Assembly (NCBI GenBank): GCA_902775075.1
Contig: CACYKX010000001.1
Location: forward strand, 6,189-70,188
Reading direction: 5' to 3'
Source: an uncultured Prevotellaceae bacterium
Lineage (GTDB): Bacteria; Bacteroidota; Bacteroidia; Bacteroidales; Bacteroidaceae
Length of the DNA stretch: 64,000 nt
Part shown: positions 46,919 through 55,843 of the stretch, one piece after another
Layout: each line of letters begins with the position of its first letter
Position numbering within the stretch: position 1 is the first letter of the stretch
Translations under genes and position numbers: made by a program
The notes under the pieces: generated by a model
Database searches by the model: none
Told to the model about the DNA's origin: nothing
The model's input: only the letters and a program-made list of their open reading frames with translations

Positions 46919-47224
46919 TTAAATCTCGAAATCAAGACACAGACGCTCTACTGTGTAAGGGCGTACCTTATTGTCGCGCACAGCCACATGAGCTGGATGT
47001 GGGGCATAGCCTTTAAGTGCCTCTGCGCTTTCTAGTGTACTATCCAACATTACATCGGCATTTGAGGAATCCAATCGTCCATCAATGTGAACTTTTACTT
47101 CAAAAAGTCCAGGAATCTTTCCTACTAAGCCCTCAAGGCCAGCCTTGATGTCGGCTTTTACTTTTGCTTTCTCTTCTTCTGAGAGTTCTGGATTTAATTT
47201 CCAAAGAATAATGTGTTTAACCAT
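46919..47224 (-). CDS. Dabb (stress-responsive A/B barrel) domain protein
   Basis: A 101-residue dimeric alpha/beta-barrel domain protein. The start MVKHIILWKLNP, then GLVGKIPGLFEVKVHID and the block YAPHPAHVAVRDNKVRPY are typical. Its biochemical role in bacteria is not settled. A ~90-bp gap separates it from the upstream EFR1 gene. Confidence 0.88.
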   Translation of the reverse strand: MVKHIILWKLNPELSEEEKAKVKADIKAGLEGLVGKIPGLFEVKVHIDGRLDSSNADVMLDSTLESAEALKGYAPHPAHVAVRDNKVRPYTVERLCLDFEI

Positions 47225-47314
47225 GTCTTTTTATATTAAAACGTTTTTACAAAGCTATAAATAGTTGCGCATTATACGCCATTCTCTTCCTTGTTTTTTA
47301 TGTGTTGAATTCAA

Positions 47315-48064
47315 TTATTTGAAATAATATTGACCTTTCTTTTTAGTTCTGTTGCCAAACTCTATCGCATGATGCGGACAATGATGGTAACAGTTGAAGC
47401 ATGTTAGGCATTCTCCAGTATGCTTCCATTCCGGCATCTTACCGAACCCACCCTCGATGTCGTTTACTGGACAGACATTAGCGCAAATACCGCATTTTAC
47501 ACATCGGTTGGCGTCGACATGGAAAGGCTTATCTGAGATGAGGATTTTCTCAAAGAATCCCCCGATGATATGACTCTTGATGCGAGCAAATTGTCCTCGA
47601 TCTAGTCGGAAAACTTCTTTCTTTTTGTCATAGATCTCTTCCATGATGACATGTAATCGCTGTTCTGTTTGCGATTTCTTCTGAATCTGTAATTCCTTGG
47701 AGTCGACATCCATAAAGGGAAGTCCAACATACGTGTTGGGCATTCGTAGGGAATAAGCGCTGTCGACATGGATGGGTATAAAATCATCAAGGGCAAGTCC
47801 GATGTCGTCTCCACAAGTGCAGACAGCGTACGTAAAATGGCCTTCACTATTGATGTCGAGTTGTTTGATAAAGTGACGGACAAGTATAGGTACGCGCCAT
47901 CCATGAATAGGGAAAATGAAGCCTAGACGTTCACCTTCTTTGAGTTCATAATGGGTGGGAGTTTTAAACGCCTCAGCTATTGAAATCAAATGGTCTTGTG
48001 TAGAACTTGCGATACGTTGAGCCACCCATCGTGTGTTACCTGTTGCAGAAAAATAGAAGATCAT
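47315..48064 (-). CDS. EFR1-family flavodoxin-ferredoxin protein
   Basis: A 249-residue fusion of an N-terminal flavodoxin-like domain (IFYFSATGNTRWVAQRIA) and a C-terminal 2[4Fe-4S] ferredoxin domain with two clusters, CVKCGICANVCP and CLTCFNCYHHCP. It is an electron carrier common in anaerobes; the partner is unknown. It lies 13 bp after the preceding membrane protein gene on the same strand. Confidence 0.9.
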   Translation of the reverse strand: MIFYFSATGNTRWVAQRIASSTQDHLISIAEAFKTPTHYELKEGERLGFIFPIHGWRVPILVRHFIKQLDINSEGHFTYAVCTCGDDIGLALDDFIPIHVDSAYSLRMPNTYVGLPFMDVDSKELQIQKKSQTEQRLHVIMEEIYDKKKEVFRLDRGQFARIKSHIIGGFFEKILISDKPFHVDANRCVKCGICANVCPVNDIEGGFGKMPEWKHTGECLTCFNCYHHCPHHAIEFGNRTKKKGQYYFK

Positions 48065-48077
48065 AGGGAATGTGATA

Positions 48078-48755
48078 TTAATTCTGATGATAAATCATTG
48101 TTCGACGAAGCATTATGAATACAGTAATGTCGAGTAGGGCAGCTGCTATAAATCGAATGGTAGAATAGGTATCGAATAGGGCGTTGTTGTTGAGGAAATA
48201 TGCGATGATGAAAACAATAATTTCTGCGAGAATTCCTAATACGGTATATCCAATGTAGAACCAACCTAGTTGTGCAATACGTCCTGTGAACTTTCTGATC
48301 ATAGGGAAAGAGAATGCGAAGATTGCCAGCCCTTGAATGAAGTTGATGATCTGGATATATTGGTTGACGCTCATCGCCTTGTTGAGGTCTTGCTGAGAGT
48401 AATTCGTTGCCGTCAGAGATTCCGGCATCAAACTGTACGACCAAGAACTTAGCAAGAGGTTGAGCAGTTGACATATAATTAGGGTAAGCGGAAACCATTG
48501 CATGTAATTGTTAATGCTTTGGAACTTACCGCGAAGGGCTTCTAGTATGGTCACGACGGATAATACGCCGAATATATGGATAATGGGTAATATATAAGGT
48601 GTATTGTAGAATTGATAAATCACGTTGTCGGGAGAAAGCAAATATATGTAGTTCTGACCGAATGTAATGATATATTCAATGATGCAAACACAAAGGCAAA
48701 CATCAAGAATGGTGTTTGCCTTATAACTTATTTTGAAAAATCCGATTTTCTCCAT
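48078..48755 (-). CDS. Hypothetical membrane protein
   Basis: A 225-residue protein with about six hydrophobic helices (for example ILPIIHIFGVLSVVTIL, LTLIICQLLNLLLSSW and YTVLGILAEIIVFIIAYFL). No family recognised. It lies three bases after the DUF1573 gene and 13 bp before the EFR1 gene, so the three form one leftward unit. Confidence 0.75.
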   Translation of the reverse strand: MEKIGFFKISYKANTILDVCLCVCIIEYIITFGQNYIYLLSPDNVIYQFYNTPYILPIIHIFGVLSVVTILEALRGKFQSINNYMQWFPLTLIICQLLNLLLSSWSYSLMPESLTATNYSQQDLNKAMSVNQYIQIINFIQGLAIFAFSFPMIRKFTGRIAQLGWFYIGYTVLGILAEIIVFIIAYFLNNNALFDTYSTIRFIAAALLDITVFIMLRRTMIYHQN

Positions 48756-48758
48756 TTT

Positions 48759-49142
48759 TTACTTAGCTTCGTTCATGGTACCTTCTATATAGAGGCGAGT
48801 CATCTCTACCTTACCATTTGTACGTATGGTGATGGTTTTCTTAAAATGACCAGGAAATTTTCCTTTTCCATTATAAGTAATGCTAATAGTTCCCTTCTTG
48901 CCAGGCATGATAGGTTGCTGGGTGTAAGAAGGAATCGTGCATCCGCAAGAAGCGATAGCCTGATTGATAATCAAAGGCTTATCACCTATATTAGTAAAGG
49001 TAAATGTCGTTTTTTGGACTGGCTCTTTTTCTGAGAAAGTGCCAAAGTCGTAAGTAAGCTTGTCAAATTTAATTTCTGCCTGAGCATTGGCGCTGAGCGC
49101 ACAAACAAGCATTAACATCATACTAAAAATAATCTTTTTCAT
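48759..49142 (-). CDS. DUF1573 exported protein
   Basis: A 127-residue exported protein with a signal peptide (MKKIIFSMMLMLVCALSANA) and one Ig-like DUF1573 domain: FDKLTYDFGTFSE, then TFTFTNIGDKPLIINQAIASCGCT with the conserved CGCT. These are common in Bacteroidota envelopes, function unknown. A leftward TACCTTTG -7 element lies at 49177-49184. It heads the unit with the membrane protein and EFR1. Confidence 0.88.
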   Translation of the reverse strand: MKKIIFSMMLMLVCALSANAQAEIKFDKLTYDFGTFSEKEPVQKTTFTFTNIGDKPLIINQAIASCGCTIPSYTQQPIMPGKKGTISITYNGKGKFPGHFKKTITIRTNGKVEMTRLYIEGTMNEAK

Positions 49143-49234
49143 ATCTTTGACTTTTATGTTCTTTATTATATGACTGCAAAGGTAACGAGAAAGTTTATTA
49201 TTGATATCGAAATTTAGAAAAATTATATTTTTAT

Positions 49235-49266
49235 TTTGGTGTTTTGCGCATTTTGCAGTATCTTTG
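49235..49266 (+). promoter_or_regulatory. Bacteroidetes-type promoter for aspS
   Basis: TTTG at 49235-49238, a 20-bp spacer and TATCTTTG at 49259-49266. The aspS ATG follows 29 bp after the -7 element. Confidence 0.88.
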
Positions 49267-49295
49267 CATCTCAGAAAATAATTATTCCAAAGAAT

Positions 49296-51050
49296 ATGTA
49301 TAGAACGAATACTTGTGGAGAGCTTCGTCTCTCTGATGCTGGCAAGGAAGTGACACTTGCCGGATGGGTTCAGCGCTCACGTAAGATGGGTGGTATGACC
49401 TTCGTCGATCTGCGTGACCGCTATGGTATAACTCAGCTTGTATTTAATGAGGCTGACGACAAGGCTCTTTGTGAAGAGGCTAACAAATTAGGTCGTGAGT
49501 ATTGTATCCAAGTTAAGGGTATTGTTAGTGAGCGTCAAAGCAAAAATGATAAGATGGATACCGGTGATATCGAAATTATCGCTAAGGAACTTAATGTACT
49601 TTCTCCATCTCTTACCCCTCCTTTCACTATCGAAGATGATACTGACGGCGGTGATGATCTTCGTATGAAGTATCGTTATCTAGATATTCGTCGTAATGCT
49701 GTTCGTAAGAATTTGGAACTTCGTCATCGTATGACAATCCTAATTCGCAATTTCCTCGATTCACAGAATTTCATGGAGGTTGAGACACCTATTTTAATAG
49801 GCTCTACTCCAGAGGGTGCCCGTGACTTTGTCGTACCATCTCGAATGAATCCTGGACAGTTCTATGCATTGCCTCAGAGCCCACAGACTTTGAAACAGTT
49901 GCTTATGGTAGCTGGTGTAGATCGCTATTTCCAGATTGCAAAGTGTTTCCGTGATGAGGACCTTCGTGCAGATCGTCAGCCAGAGTTTACTCAGATCGAC
50001 TGTGAGATGAGTTTCGTAGATCAGGACGATGTGATCAATCTGTTTGAGGAGATGGCTCGCCACCTGTTCAAGGAAATTCGTGGTGTAGAGCTTCCTAAAC
50101 TTCAGCAGATGACATGGCATGAGGCTATGAAGAGATTTGGTAGTGATAAACCAGATCTTCGCTTTGGAATGGAATTCGTAGAACTGAAAGATGCCTTTAC
50201 TGGTAAGGGAGAATTCTCTGTATTCAATGAGGCTAAATACATTGGTGGTATCTGTGTCCCTGGTTGTGCAGATTATAGTCGCAAGCAATTGAATGAACTT
50301 ACAGATTTTGTCAAGAGACCTCAGGTCGGTGCTCAGGGCTTGGTATATATCAAGTATAATGCAGATGGCACAGTTAAGAGTTCTATTGATAAGTTCTATA
50401 CTCCAGAAGTTCTTGCAGAAATCAAGGAAGTTATGGGAGCTAAAGATGGCGACTTGGTATTGATACTTTCTGGTGATAATGCTAATAAGACTCGTATCCA
50501 ACTTTGCTCTTTGCGTCTTGAAATGGGCGATCGCTTAGGTTTGCGTGATAAGAATGTATTTAAGTGCTTGTGGATTGTCGATTTCCCTCTCTTCGAGTGG
50601 AGCGATGAAGAACAACGCTTGATGGCTACACACCATCCATTTACAATGCCAAATCCTGATGATATTCCTTTGCTTGACGAGCATCCAGAACAGGTACGTG
50701 CAAAAGCATACGACTTTGTATGTAATGGTATTGAAGTTGGTGGCGGTAGTTTGCGTATCCATGATACAAAATTGCAGGAGAAGATGTTCGAAGTTCTTGG
50801 ATTTACACCAGAACGTGCAGAAGCTCAGTTTGGCTTCTTGATGAATGCGTTCAAATATGGAGCACCACCTCATGCTGGTCTTGCTTTCGGTCTTGATCGT
50901 TTCGTTAGCATCTTGGCAGGTCTTGATAGTATCAGAGACTGTATTGCATTCCCTAAGAATAATTCAGGCCGTGATGTAATGCTTGATGCACCATCTGCTC
51001 TTGATCCAAAACAACTTGATGAACTGCAGATTTTGGTAGATTTGAAGTAA
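49296..51050 (+). CDS. aspS: Aspartyl-tRNA synthetase
   Basis: A 584-residue class II aminoacyl-tRNA synthetase of the bacterial type. It has the N-terminal OB anticodon-binding domain ([26 protein letters not shown]), catalytic motif 2 ([18 protein letters not shown]), a GAD insertion domain, and motif 3 (GLAFGLDR). A frame extension to 49236 lies within the promoter and is rejected. Whether it also charges tRNA-Asn cannot be told. Confidence 0.98.
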   Translation: MYRTNTCGELRLSDAGKEVTLAGWVQRSRKMGGMTFVDLRDRYGITQLVFNEADDKALCEEANKLGREYCIQVKGIVSERQSKNDKMDTGDIEIIAKELNVLSPSLTPPFTIEDDTDGGDDLRMKYRYLDIRRNAVRKNLELRHRMTILIRNFLDSQNFMEVETPILIGSTPEGARDFVVPSRMNPGQFYALPQSPQTLKQLLMVAGVDRYFQIAKCFRDEDLRADRQPEFTQIDCEMSFVDQDDVINLFEEMARHLFKEIRGVELPKLQQMTWHEAMKRFGSDKPDLRFGMEFVELKDAFTGKGEFSVFNEAKYIGGICVPGCADYSRKQLNELTDFVKRPQVGAQGLVYIKYNADGTVKSSIDKFYTPEVLAEIKEVMGAKDGDLVLILSGDNANKTRIQLCSLRLEMGDRLGLRDKNVFKCLWIVDFPLFEWSDEEQRLMATHHPFTMPNPDDIPLLDEHPEQVRAKAYDFVCNGIEVGGGSLRIHDTKLQEKMFEVLGFTPERAEAQFGFLMNAFKYGAPPHAGLAFGLDRFVSILAGLDSIRDCIAFPKNNSGRDVMLDAPSALDPKQLDELQILVDLK

Positions 51051-51067
51051 ACTTAGACTCTATATTG

Positions 51068-51110
51068 ATGTCGTAATTCTTGATTTATGTCAAGAATTAC
51101 GACATTTTTG
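51068..51110 (+). terminator. Terminator after aspS
   Basis: A 16-bp perfect stem (51068-51083 with 51090-51105) and a 6-nt loop, followed by TTTT. Confidence 0.94.
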
Positions 51111-51233
51111 TTTTCTGATAGTCAGATTTTTGTTGCTAAACTTGATTGTTTAGAATAATTATGTTACTTTTGCCAAAGTGGGTAGTACTCCATGAAAAAT
51201 AGAAACTCATAGTTATTAAGATTTACTAAAATT

Positions 51234-51515
51234 ATGGTAGAAAAGAAAGCAACAGTAGCAAAGAAAACCGCTACAAAAAAGGCTGCACCTAAGAAGGTAG
51301 CTGTAAAGAAAACAGTTTTAGCATTGAACGCAGAAAACGCTGGTTTCAAGGCCGGTGATGTATATCAAGCTTTAGCAGCAGCTGAGCAAGCATTGTCAGT
51401 TGCAGAAATTGCAAAAGCCGCAAATATCTCAGAAGAAGAGACTTTGCTTGGTATTGGATGGCTCTTTAAAGAGGGTAAAATCAAAGATGTGGACAACAAA
51501 GTTGTTTTAGCATAA
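51234..51515 (+). CDS. Winged-helix protein with histone-like Lys/Ala tail
   Basis: A 93-residue protein. Residues 1-28 (MVEKKATVAKKTATKKAAPKK onward, split here) form a Lys/Ala/Thr-rich tail like that of histone H1. Residues 33-93 form a small winged-helix domain (AGDVYQALAAAEQALSVAEIAKAANISEEE; LGIGWLFKEGKI) of the type annotated as DUF2582. A DNA-compacting or nucleoid role is inferred from this build. A TACTTTTG -7 element at 51165-51172 with a TTG 20 bp upstream serves as promoter. Confidence 0.82.
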   Translation: MVEKKATVAKKTATKKAAPKKVAVKKTVLALNAENAGFKAGDVYQALAAAEQALSVAEIAKAANISEEETLLGIGWLFKEGKIKDVDNKVVLA

Positions 51516-51530
51516 TATTGAATATAGTGA

Positions 51531-51569
51531 AAAAAGCCGCAGGTATTTTTGTGTATCTGCGGCTTTTTT
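51531..51569 (+). terminator. Terminator after the winged-helix gene, overlapping the next promoter
   Basis: AAAAAGCCGCAG (51531-51542) pairs with CTGCGGCTTTTT (51557-51568), giving a strong stem with a 14-nt loop and a T run. The loop contains the TTTG (51548-51551) of the promoter for the next gene. Confidence 0.93.
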
Positions 51570-51579
51570 CGTAATTTTG
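51548..51579 (+). promoter_or_regulatory. Promoter nested in a terminator, with start codon at the transcription start
   Basis: TTTG at 51548-51551, a 20-bp spacer and TAATTTTG at 51572-51579. The expected start site (about five to seven bases on) coincides with the GTG start codon at 51584, so the mRNA is probably leaderless. Confidence 0.78.
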
Positions 51580-51583
51580 TACT

Positions 51584-51916
51584 GTGAAAGAATACGACAA
51601 CGAAATATATAAGATCTTGATAGAAGCAGGAGATAATGGCCTTAAAATCGAAAAGATAGCTCGCCATGTTTACAATGCTTGCAATTCAATATTTTTCCCT
51701 GTTGAGTTTGATGATGTACATAAGTATGTTACTCAGTTCTTATTGTCGAAGTCAAAGCAAGACGACTCCTTGATAGAAAAATCTGATACACGTGGAATTT
51801 ATCGATTGAATTTTAAGTTGGTTGAATCTCAACAATTAATGCTTCGTTTCGGGGCACATGTTGAGAAGGAAATCGAAAAACCTAAGGATGAAGACCAATC
51901 GTTGAGCCTGTTCTGA
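51584..51916 (+). CDS. Conserved hypothetical protein, GTG start
   Basis: A 110-residue soluble protein beginning (GTG) KEYDNEIYKILIEAGDNGLK, with HVYNACNSIFFPVEFDDVHKYVTQFL, RGIYRLNF, and the end DQSLSLF. No internal Met could serve as start before residue 80, so GTG is required. The N-terminal part looks like a small helical or winged-helix domain. I recall similar uncharacterised proteins in Bacteroidales. The C-terminal SLSLF could in principle be a clamp-binding-like peptide, but that is conjecture. Confidence 0.78.
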   Translation: MKEYDNEIYKILIEAGDNGLKIEKIARHVYNACNSIFFPVEFDDVHKYVTQFLLSKSKQDDSLIEKSDTRGIYRLNFKLVESQQLMLRFGAHVEKEIEKPKDEDQSLSLF

Positions 51917-52009
51917 TTTTTATAGGGGGATTTCGTAATCCCATTCGTATTATAATAAAATAATCGAAGGGCTTGGCTTATCCGGGCCTTAAATAAATAC
52001 TATAGTAAA

Positions 52010-53500
52010 ATGGCAAGAAGATATTTGTTGGGTTTTGATGTTGGCTCATCTTCAGTAAAGGCATCTCTTACAGATGTAGAAACCGGTGAGATTGCAGCAT
52101 CAGCCTTTTATCCAGATCATGAGGCACCAATTACTGCTGTTAAAGCAGGATGGGCAGAGCAAGATCCACAGATGTGGTGGGATAATGCAAAGTTGAGTTT
52201 GAAGAAAATTATGGCAGATACCGGCGCTACTGGTGACGATATTCAAGCTATCGGTATATCTTATCAGATGCACGGCTTGGTATGTGTAGATAAAAATCAG
52301 CAAGTGCTTCGCCCAAGTATTATCTGGTGTGATTCTCGCGCAGTTCCTTATGGAGAGAAAGCTTTCAATGACTTAGGTGCAGAACAATGTTTAAGTCACC
52401 TGTTGAATTCTCCAGGAAACTTTACCGCTTCCAAACTTGCTTGGGTAAAGGAGAATGAACCAGAACTCTTTGATAAGATTGATAAGATCATGCTTCCAGG
52501 TGATTATATTGCCATGAAGTTGAGTGGTGATGCCAAGACCACGATAGGAGGACTGAGCGAAGGCATGATGTGGGATTTCAAAGAAAAGAAACCAGCAAAA
52601 TTCTTGTTGGATTACTTCGGATTCTCAGAGAATATTTTACCAGAGATAGTCCCTACATTCTCAGTACAGAGTGTAGTGTCAAAGGCTGCTGCTGAAGAAT
52701 TAGGCCTTAAAGAAGGAACTCCAATTTCATATCGTGCAGGTGATCAGCCAAATAATGCAGTTAGTTTGAATGTGTTCAACCCAGGCGAGATTGCCTCAAC
52801 AGCAGGAACTTCAGGTGTTGTTTATGGTGTGTTGGGTGATGTCAATTATGATCCAAAGAGTCGCGTGAACACATTTGCACATGCTAATTATACCACCGAA
52901 AAGGATCGTTTAGGCGTATTGCTCTGTATTAATGGTACTGGTATCTTGAATGCATGGGTACATCGTAATATTACACCAGATGTAAGTTATGCTGATATGA
53001 ATGACTTGGCAGCATCTGTACCTATAGGTAGTGAGGGGGTAAGTATTATTCCTTTCGGTAATGGTGCAGAACGTGTACTTGAAAATCAAGAAACAGGATG
53101 TTCTATTCAGGGTCTGAATTTTAACAAGCACAATCGTGCTCATATTGTAAGAGCTGCACAAGAAGGTATTGTGTTTAGTTTCTGTTATGGAATGGAAATC
53201 ATGGAAAAGATGGGTATGGATATTAAGAAAATCCATGCGGGTAAGGCTAATATGTTCTTGAGTCCATTATTCCGTGATACCTTGGCTGGTGTTAGTGGTG
53301 CTACCATAGAACTATATGAGACAGATGGTAGTGCTGGTGCAGCAAAGGGAGCCGGTATTGGTGCTGGTATTTATAAAGACCATGATGAAGCATTTGCTAC
53401 ATTGAAAAAATTAGCTGTTATCGAACCAGATTCTGCTAAGCGTGAAGAGTATTTGAATGCTTATGAAAACTGGAAAGAAAAACTGGCAAAGTTAAGATAA
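52010..53500 (+). CDS. xylB: Xylulokinase (FGGY family)
   Basis: A 496-residue sugar kinase that phosphorylates D-xylulose to enter the pentose phosphate pathway. The FGGY start LLGFDVGSSSVKASL, the block GWAEQDPQMWW, the sugar-site region ISYQMHGLVCVD and the C-terminal ATP-site SAGAAKGAGIGAG support it. It resembles XylB more than GlpK or AraB. No xylose isomerase or transporter is adjacent. Confidence 0.88.
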   Translation: MARRYLLGFDVGSSSVKASLTDVETGEIAASAFYPDHEAPITAVKAGWAEQDPQMWWDNAKLSLKKIMADTGATGDDIQAIGISYQMHGLVCVDKNQQVLRPSIIWCDSRAVPYGEKAFNDLGAEQCLSHLLNSPGNFTASKLAWVKENEPELFDKIDKIMLPGDYIAMKLSGDAKTTIGGLSEGMMWDFKEKKPAKFLLDYFGFSENILPEIVPTFSVQSVVSKAAAEELGLKEGTPISYRAGDQPNNAVSLNVFNPGEIASTAGTSGVVYGVLGDVNYDPKSRVNTFAHANYTTEKDRLGVLLCINGTGILNAWVHRNITPDVSYADMNDLAASVPIGSEGVSIIPFGNGAERVLENQETGCSIQGLNFNKHNRAHIVRAAQEGIVFSFCYGMEIMEKMGMDIKKIHAGKANMFLSPLFRDTLAGVSGATIELYETDGSAGAAKGAGIGAGIYKDHDEAFATLKKLAVIEPDSAKREEYLNAYENWKEKLAKLR

Positions 53501-53520
53501 GTAATAGAAGAAATTTAGAT

Positions 53521-53557
53521 AGGGCTGTACAAATAATCATTGTGCAGCCCTTTTTCT
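53521..53557 (+). terminator. Terminator after xylB
   Basis: AGGGCTGTAC (53521-53530) pairs with GTGCAGCCCT (53542-53551), with one G-T pair, and a T-rich tail follows. Confidence 0.9.
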
Positions 53558-53662
53558 TTATTTTTTATGTTTTGTGGATTTACATTTTAATTAATAGGAG
53601 AAAAACTTTCTTATTGTAAAAAAAATCATTACCTTTGCGTTAATATTATTTGAATAAAATAT

Positions 53663-54727
53663 ATGGCTCGTATAAACAACCACTTGGTAATTATGGCAGG
53701 CGGCGTAGGAAGTCGCTTTTGGCCGATGAGTACAGTTGATAAACCTAAGCAGTTTATTGACGTCTTAGGTGTTGGTCGCTCATTGATGCAACTGACATTT
53801 GATCGTTTTGAGGGTATTTGTGATCCTGAAAATGTTTGGATTGTAACCAATAAAAGGTATTTTGATATTGTAAGGGAGCAACTTCCGGAAGTACCTAAAG
53901 AAAATATACTTCTAGAACCATGTCGTAGAAATACAGCTCCTTGCATTGCGTACGTAAGTTGGCGAATTAAGTCAAAAGACCCTAATGCAAATATTGTTGT
54001 TTCTCCATCAGATCACATTGTTACTAATCCTATGGAATTCAGACGTGTTGTGGAATCATGTTTGAAGTTTACGAGCGAATCGGATGCAATTGTAACATTG
54101 GGTATGAAACCGACTCGTCCTGAGACCGGATATGGTTATATTCAGGCCGATCTTGGATCTAGTAGCGTAAGAAATAAAGAAATATTTCGTGTAGATCAAT
54201 TCCGTGAGAAGCCAGATTTAGCAACGGCAACTCAATATCTTCGTGAGAATAATTTCTTCTGGAATGCAGGTATTTTTATTTGGAGTGCAAGTACTATTAT
54301 CAATGCTTTCAGAGTATATCAGCCTTCTTTGGCTAAGGTGTTTGATAGCTTAAAGAGTGTTTATAACACAGAAGAAGAACAGGCACAGATTGATTTACGT
54401 TATCCAGAATGTGAGAACATCAGTGTCGATTATGCTATCATGGAAAAGGCTGAGGAAATTTTTGTTTGTCCTGCTGATTTCGGTTGGAGCGATCTGGGTA
54501 CATGGGGCAGTCTTCTTATGCAGACCAAACGCGACTTATATGGAAATAGTTTGATAGGAAACGATATACAGATGGTAGAATCCAAGAACTGTATTGTACA
54601 TACAACTCAAGAGAAAAAGGTCGTTGTACAAGGACTTGATGGATATATTGTTGCAGAGAAAGATAACACCTTGTTGATTTGTAAATTAAGCGAGGAACAA
54701 AGAATAAAACAATTTTCGGGTGATTAA
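53663..54727 (+). CDS. manC: Mannose-1-phosphate guanylyltransferase
   Basis: A 354-residue nucleotidyltransferase making GDP-mannose from mannose-1-phosphate and GTP. The pyrophosphorylase motif GGVGSRFWPMSTVDKPKQF is near the N-terminus, FREKP lies at about residue 180, and WNAGIF-W follows. It lacks the C-terminal isomerase domain of bifunctional ManC. It is the first gene of the GDP-fucose operon with gmd (11 bp on). A TACCTTTG -7 element is at 53630-53637. Confidence 0.95.
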   Translation: MARINNHLVIMAGGVGSRFWPMSTVDKPKQFIDVLGVGRSLMQLTFDRFEGICDPENVWIVTNKRYFDIVREQLPEVPKENILLEPCRRNTAPCIAYVSWRIKSKDPNANIVVSPSDHIVTNPMEFRRVVESCLKFTSESDAIVTLGMKPTRPETGYGYIQADLGSSSVRNKEIFRVDQFREKPDLATATQYLRENNFFWNAGIFIWSASTIINAFRVYQPSLAKVFDSLKSVYNTEEEQAQIDLRYPECENISVDYAIMEKAEEIFVCPADFGWSDLGTWGSLLMQTKRDLYGNSLIGNDIQMVESKNCIVHTTQEKKVVVQGLDGYIVAEKDNTLLICKLSEEQRIKQFSGD

Positions 54728-54738
54728 ATTGAATTAAA

Positions 54739-55833
54739 ATGGAAAGAAAAGTAGCTCTTATAACAGGTATTACAGGACAGGATGGCTCATATCTTGCAGA
54801 ATTCCTGCTAAAAAAAGGATATGAAGTTCATGGTACAATTCGTCGCTCTTCTGTCGATTTCCGTGAACGTATTGCCCATTTGGAAGGTAAACCTAACTTT
54901 CATTTGCATTATGCCGATTTAGGTGACTCTATGAGTATTGTTGGCGTACTTAATAAGGTGAAACCAACTGAAATATATAATCTTGCAGCCCAAAGTCATG
55001 TTCAGGTAAGTTTCGATTCTCCTGAATTTACCGCTGATGTTGATGGTGTAGGTGTACTTCGTATCCTTGAAGGTGTACGTCAGTGTGGATTGACAGAAAG
55101 TTGTCGTATATATCAAGCATCAACTTCAGAACTTTATGGTAAGGTAGAAGAAGTTCCTCAAAATGAGAATACACCATTCCATCCTTATAGTCCATATGCA
55201 GTTGCCAAATTGTATGGTTATTGGATTGTGAAGGAATATCGTGAAGCATATAATATGTTCTGCTGTTCTGGTATTCTCTTTAATCACGAAAGTGAACGTC
55301 GTGGCGAGACTTTTGTTACACGTAAAATTACTCTTGCAGCTGCTCGAATTAAACAAGGTAAGCAAGAAAAACTTTATCTTGGCAATTTGAGTAGTCTTCG
55401 TGACTGGGGTTATGCTAAAGACTATGTAGAGTGTATGTGGTTAATTCTTCAACACGACAAACCAGAAGATTTCGTCATTGCTACAGGTGTGCAGCATACT
55501 GTAAGAGAATTTGCCACTTTAGCATTCCATTATGTAGGTATAGAACTGGAATGGAAAGGCGAGGGAATTGATGAAAAGGGTATCGACAAGGCTACAGGTA
55601 AGGTACTTGTTGAGGTGTCACCAGATTTCTTCCGTCCAACAGACGTTGTCAATCTTTGGGGTGATCCAACCAAAGCTAAGGCCGAACTGAATTGGAATCC
55701 AAGTAAGACCACCTTTGAAGAGCTTGTAAAGATCATGGTTGATCATGATATGAAGAAAGTTGCTGCAGATGATGCTGCAAGTAGGGTTCGTGTGAATTTG
55801 GCAGAGTACCTTGAAAAAGGTATTGTAAAATAA
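54739..55833 (+). CDS. gmd: GDP-mannose 4,6-dehydratase
   Basis: A 364-residue short-chain dehydrogenase-like enzyme that converts GDP-mannose to GDP-4-keto-6-deoxymannose. The NADP motif [15 protein letters not shown] is at residues 8-22, and the catalytic Tyr153-x3-Lys157 is in [12 protein letters not shown]. The block [17 protein letters not shown] is diagnostic. The second gene of manC-gmd-fcl. Confidence 0.97.
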   Translation: MERKVALITGITGQDGSYLAEFLLKKGYEVHGTIRRSSVDFRERIAHLEGKPNFHLHYADLGDSMSIVGVLNKVKPTEIYNLAAQSHVQVSFDSPEFTADVDGVGVLRILEGVRQCGLTESCRIYQASTSELYGKVEEVPQNENTPFHPYSPYAVAKLYGYWIVKEYREAYNMFCCSGILFNHESERRGETFVTRKITLAAARIKQGKQEKLYLGNLSSLRDWGYAKDYVECMWLILQHDKPEDFVIATGVQHTVREFATLAFHYVGIELEWKGEGIDEKGIDKATGKVLVEVSPDFFRPTDVVNLWGDPTKAKAELNWNPSKTTFEELVKIMVDHDMKKVAADDAASRVRVNLAEYLEKGIVK

Positions 55834-55843
55834 GGAGGATATA

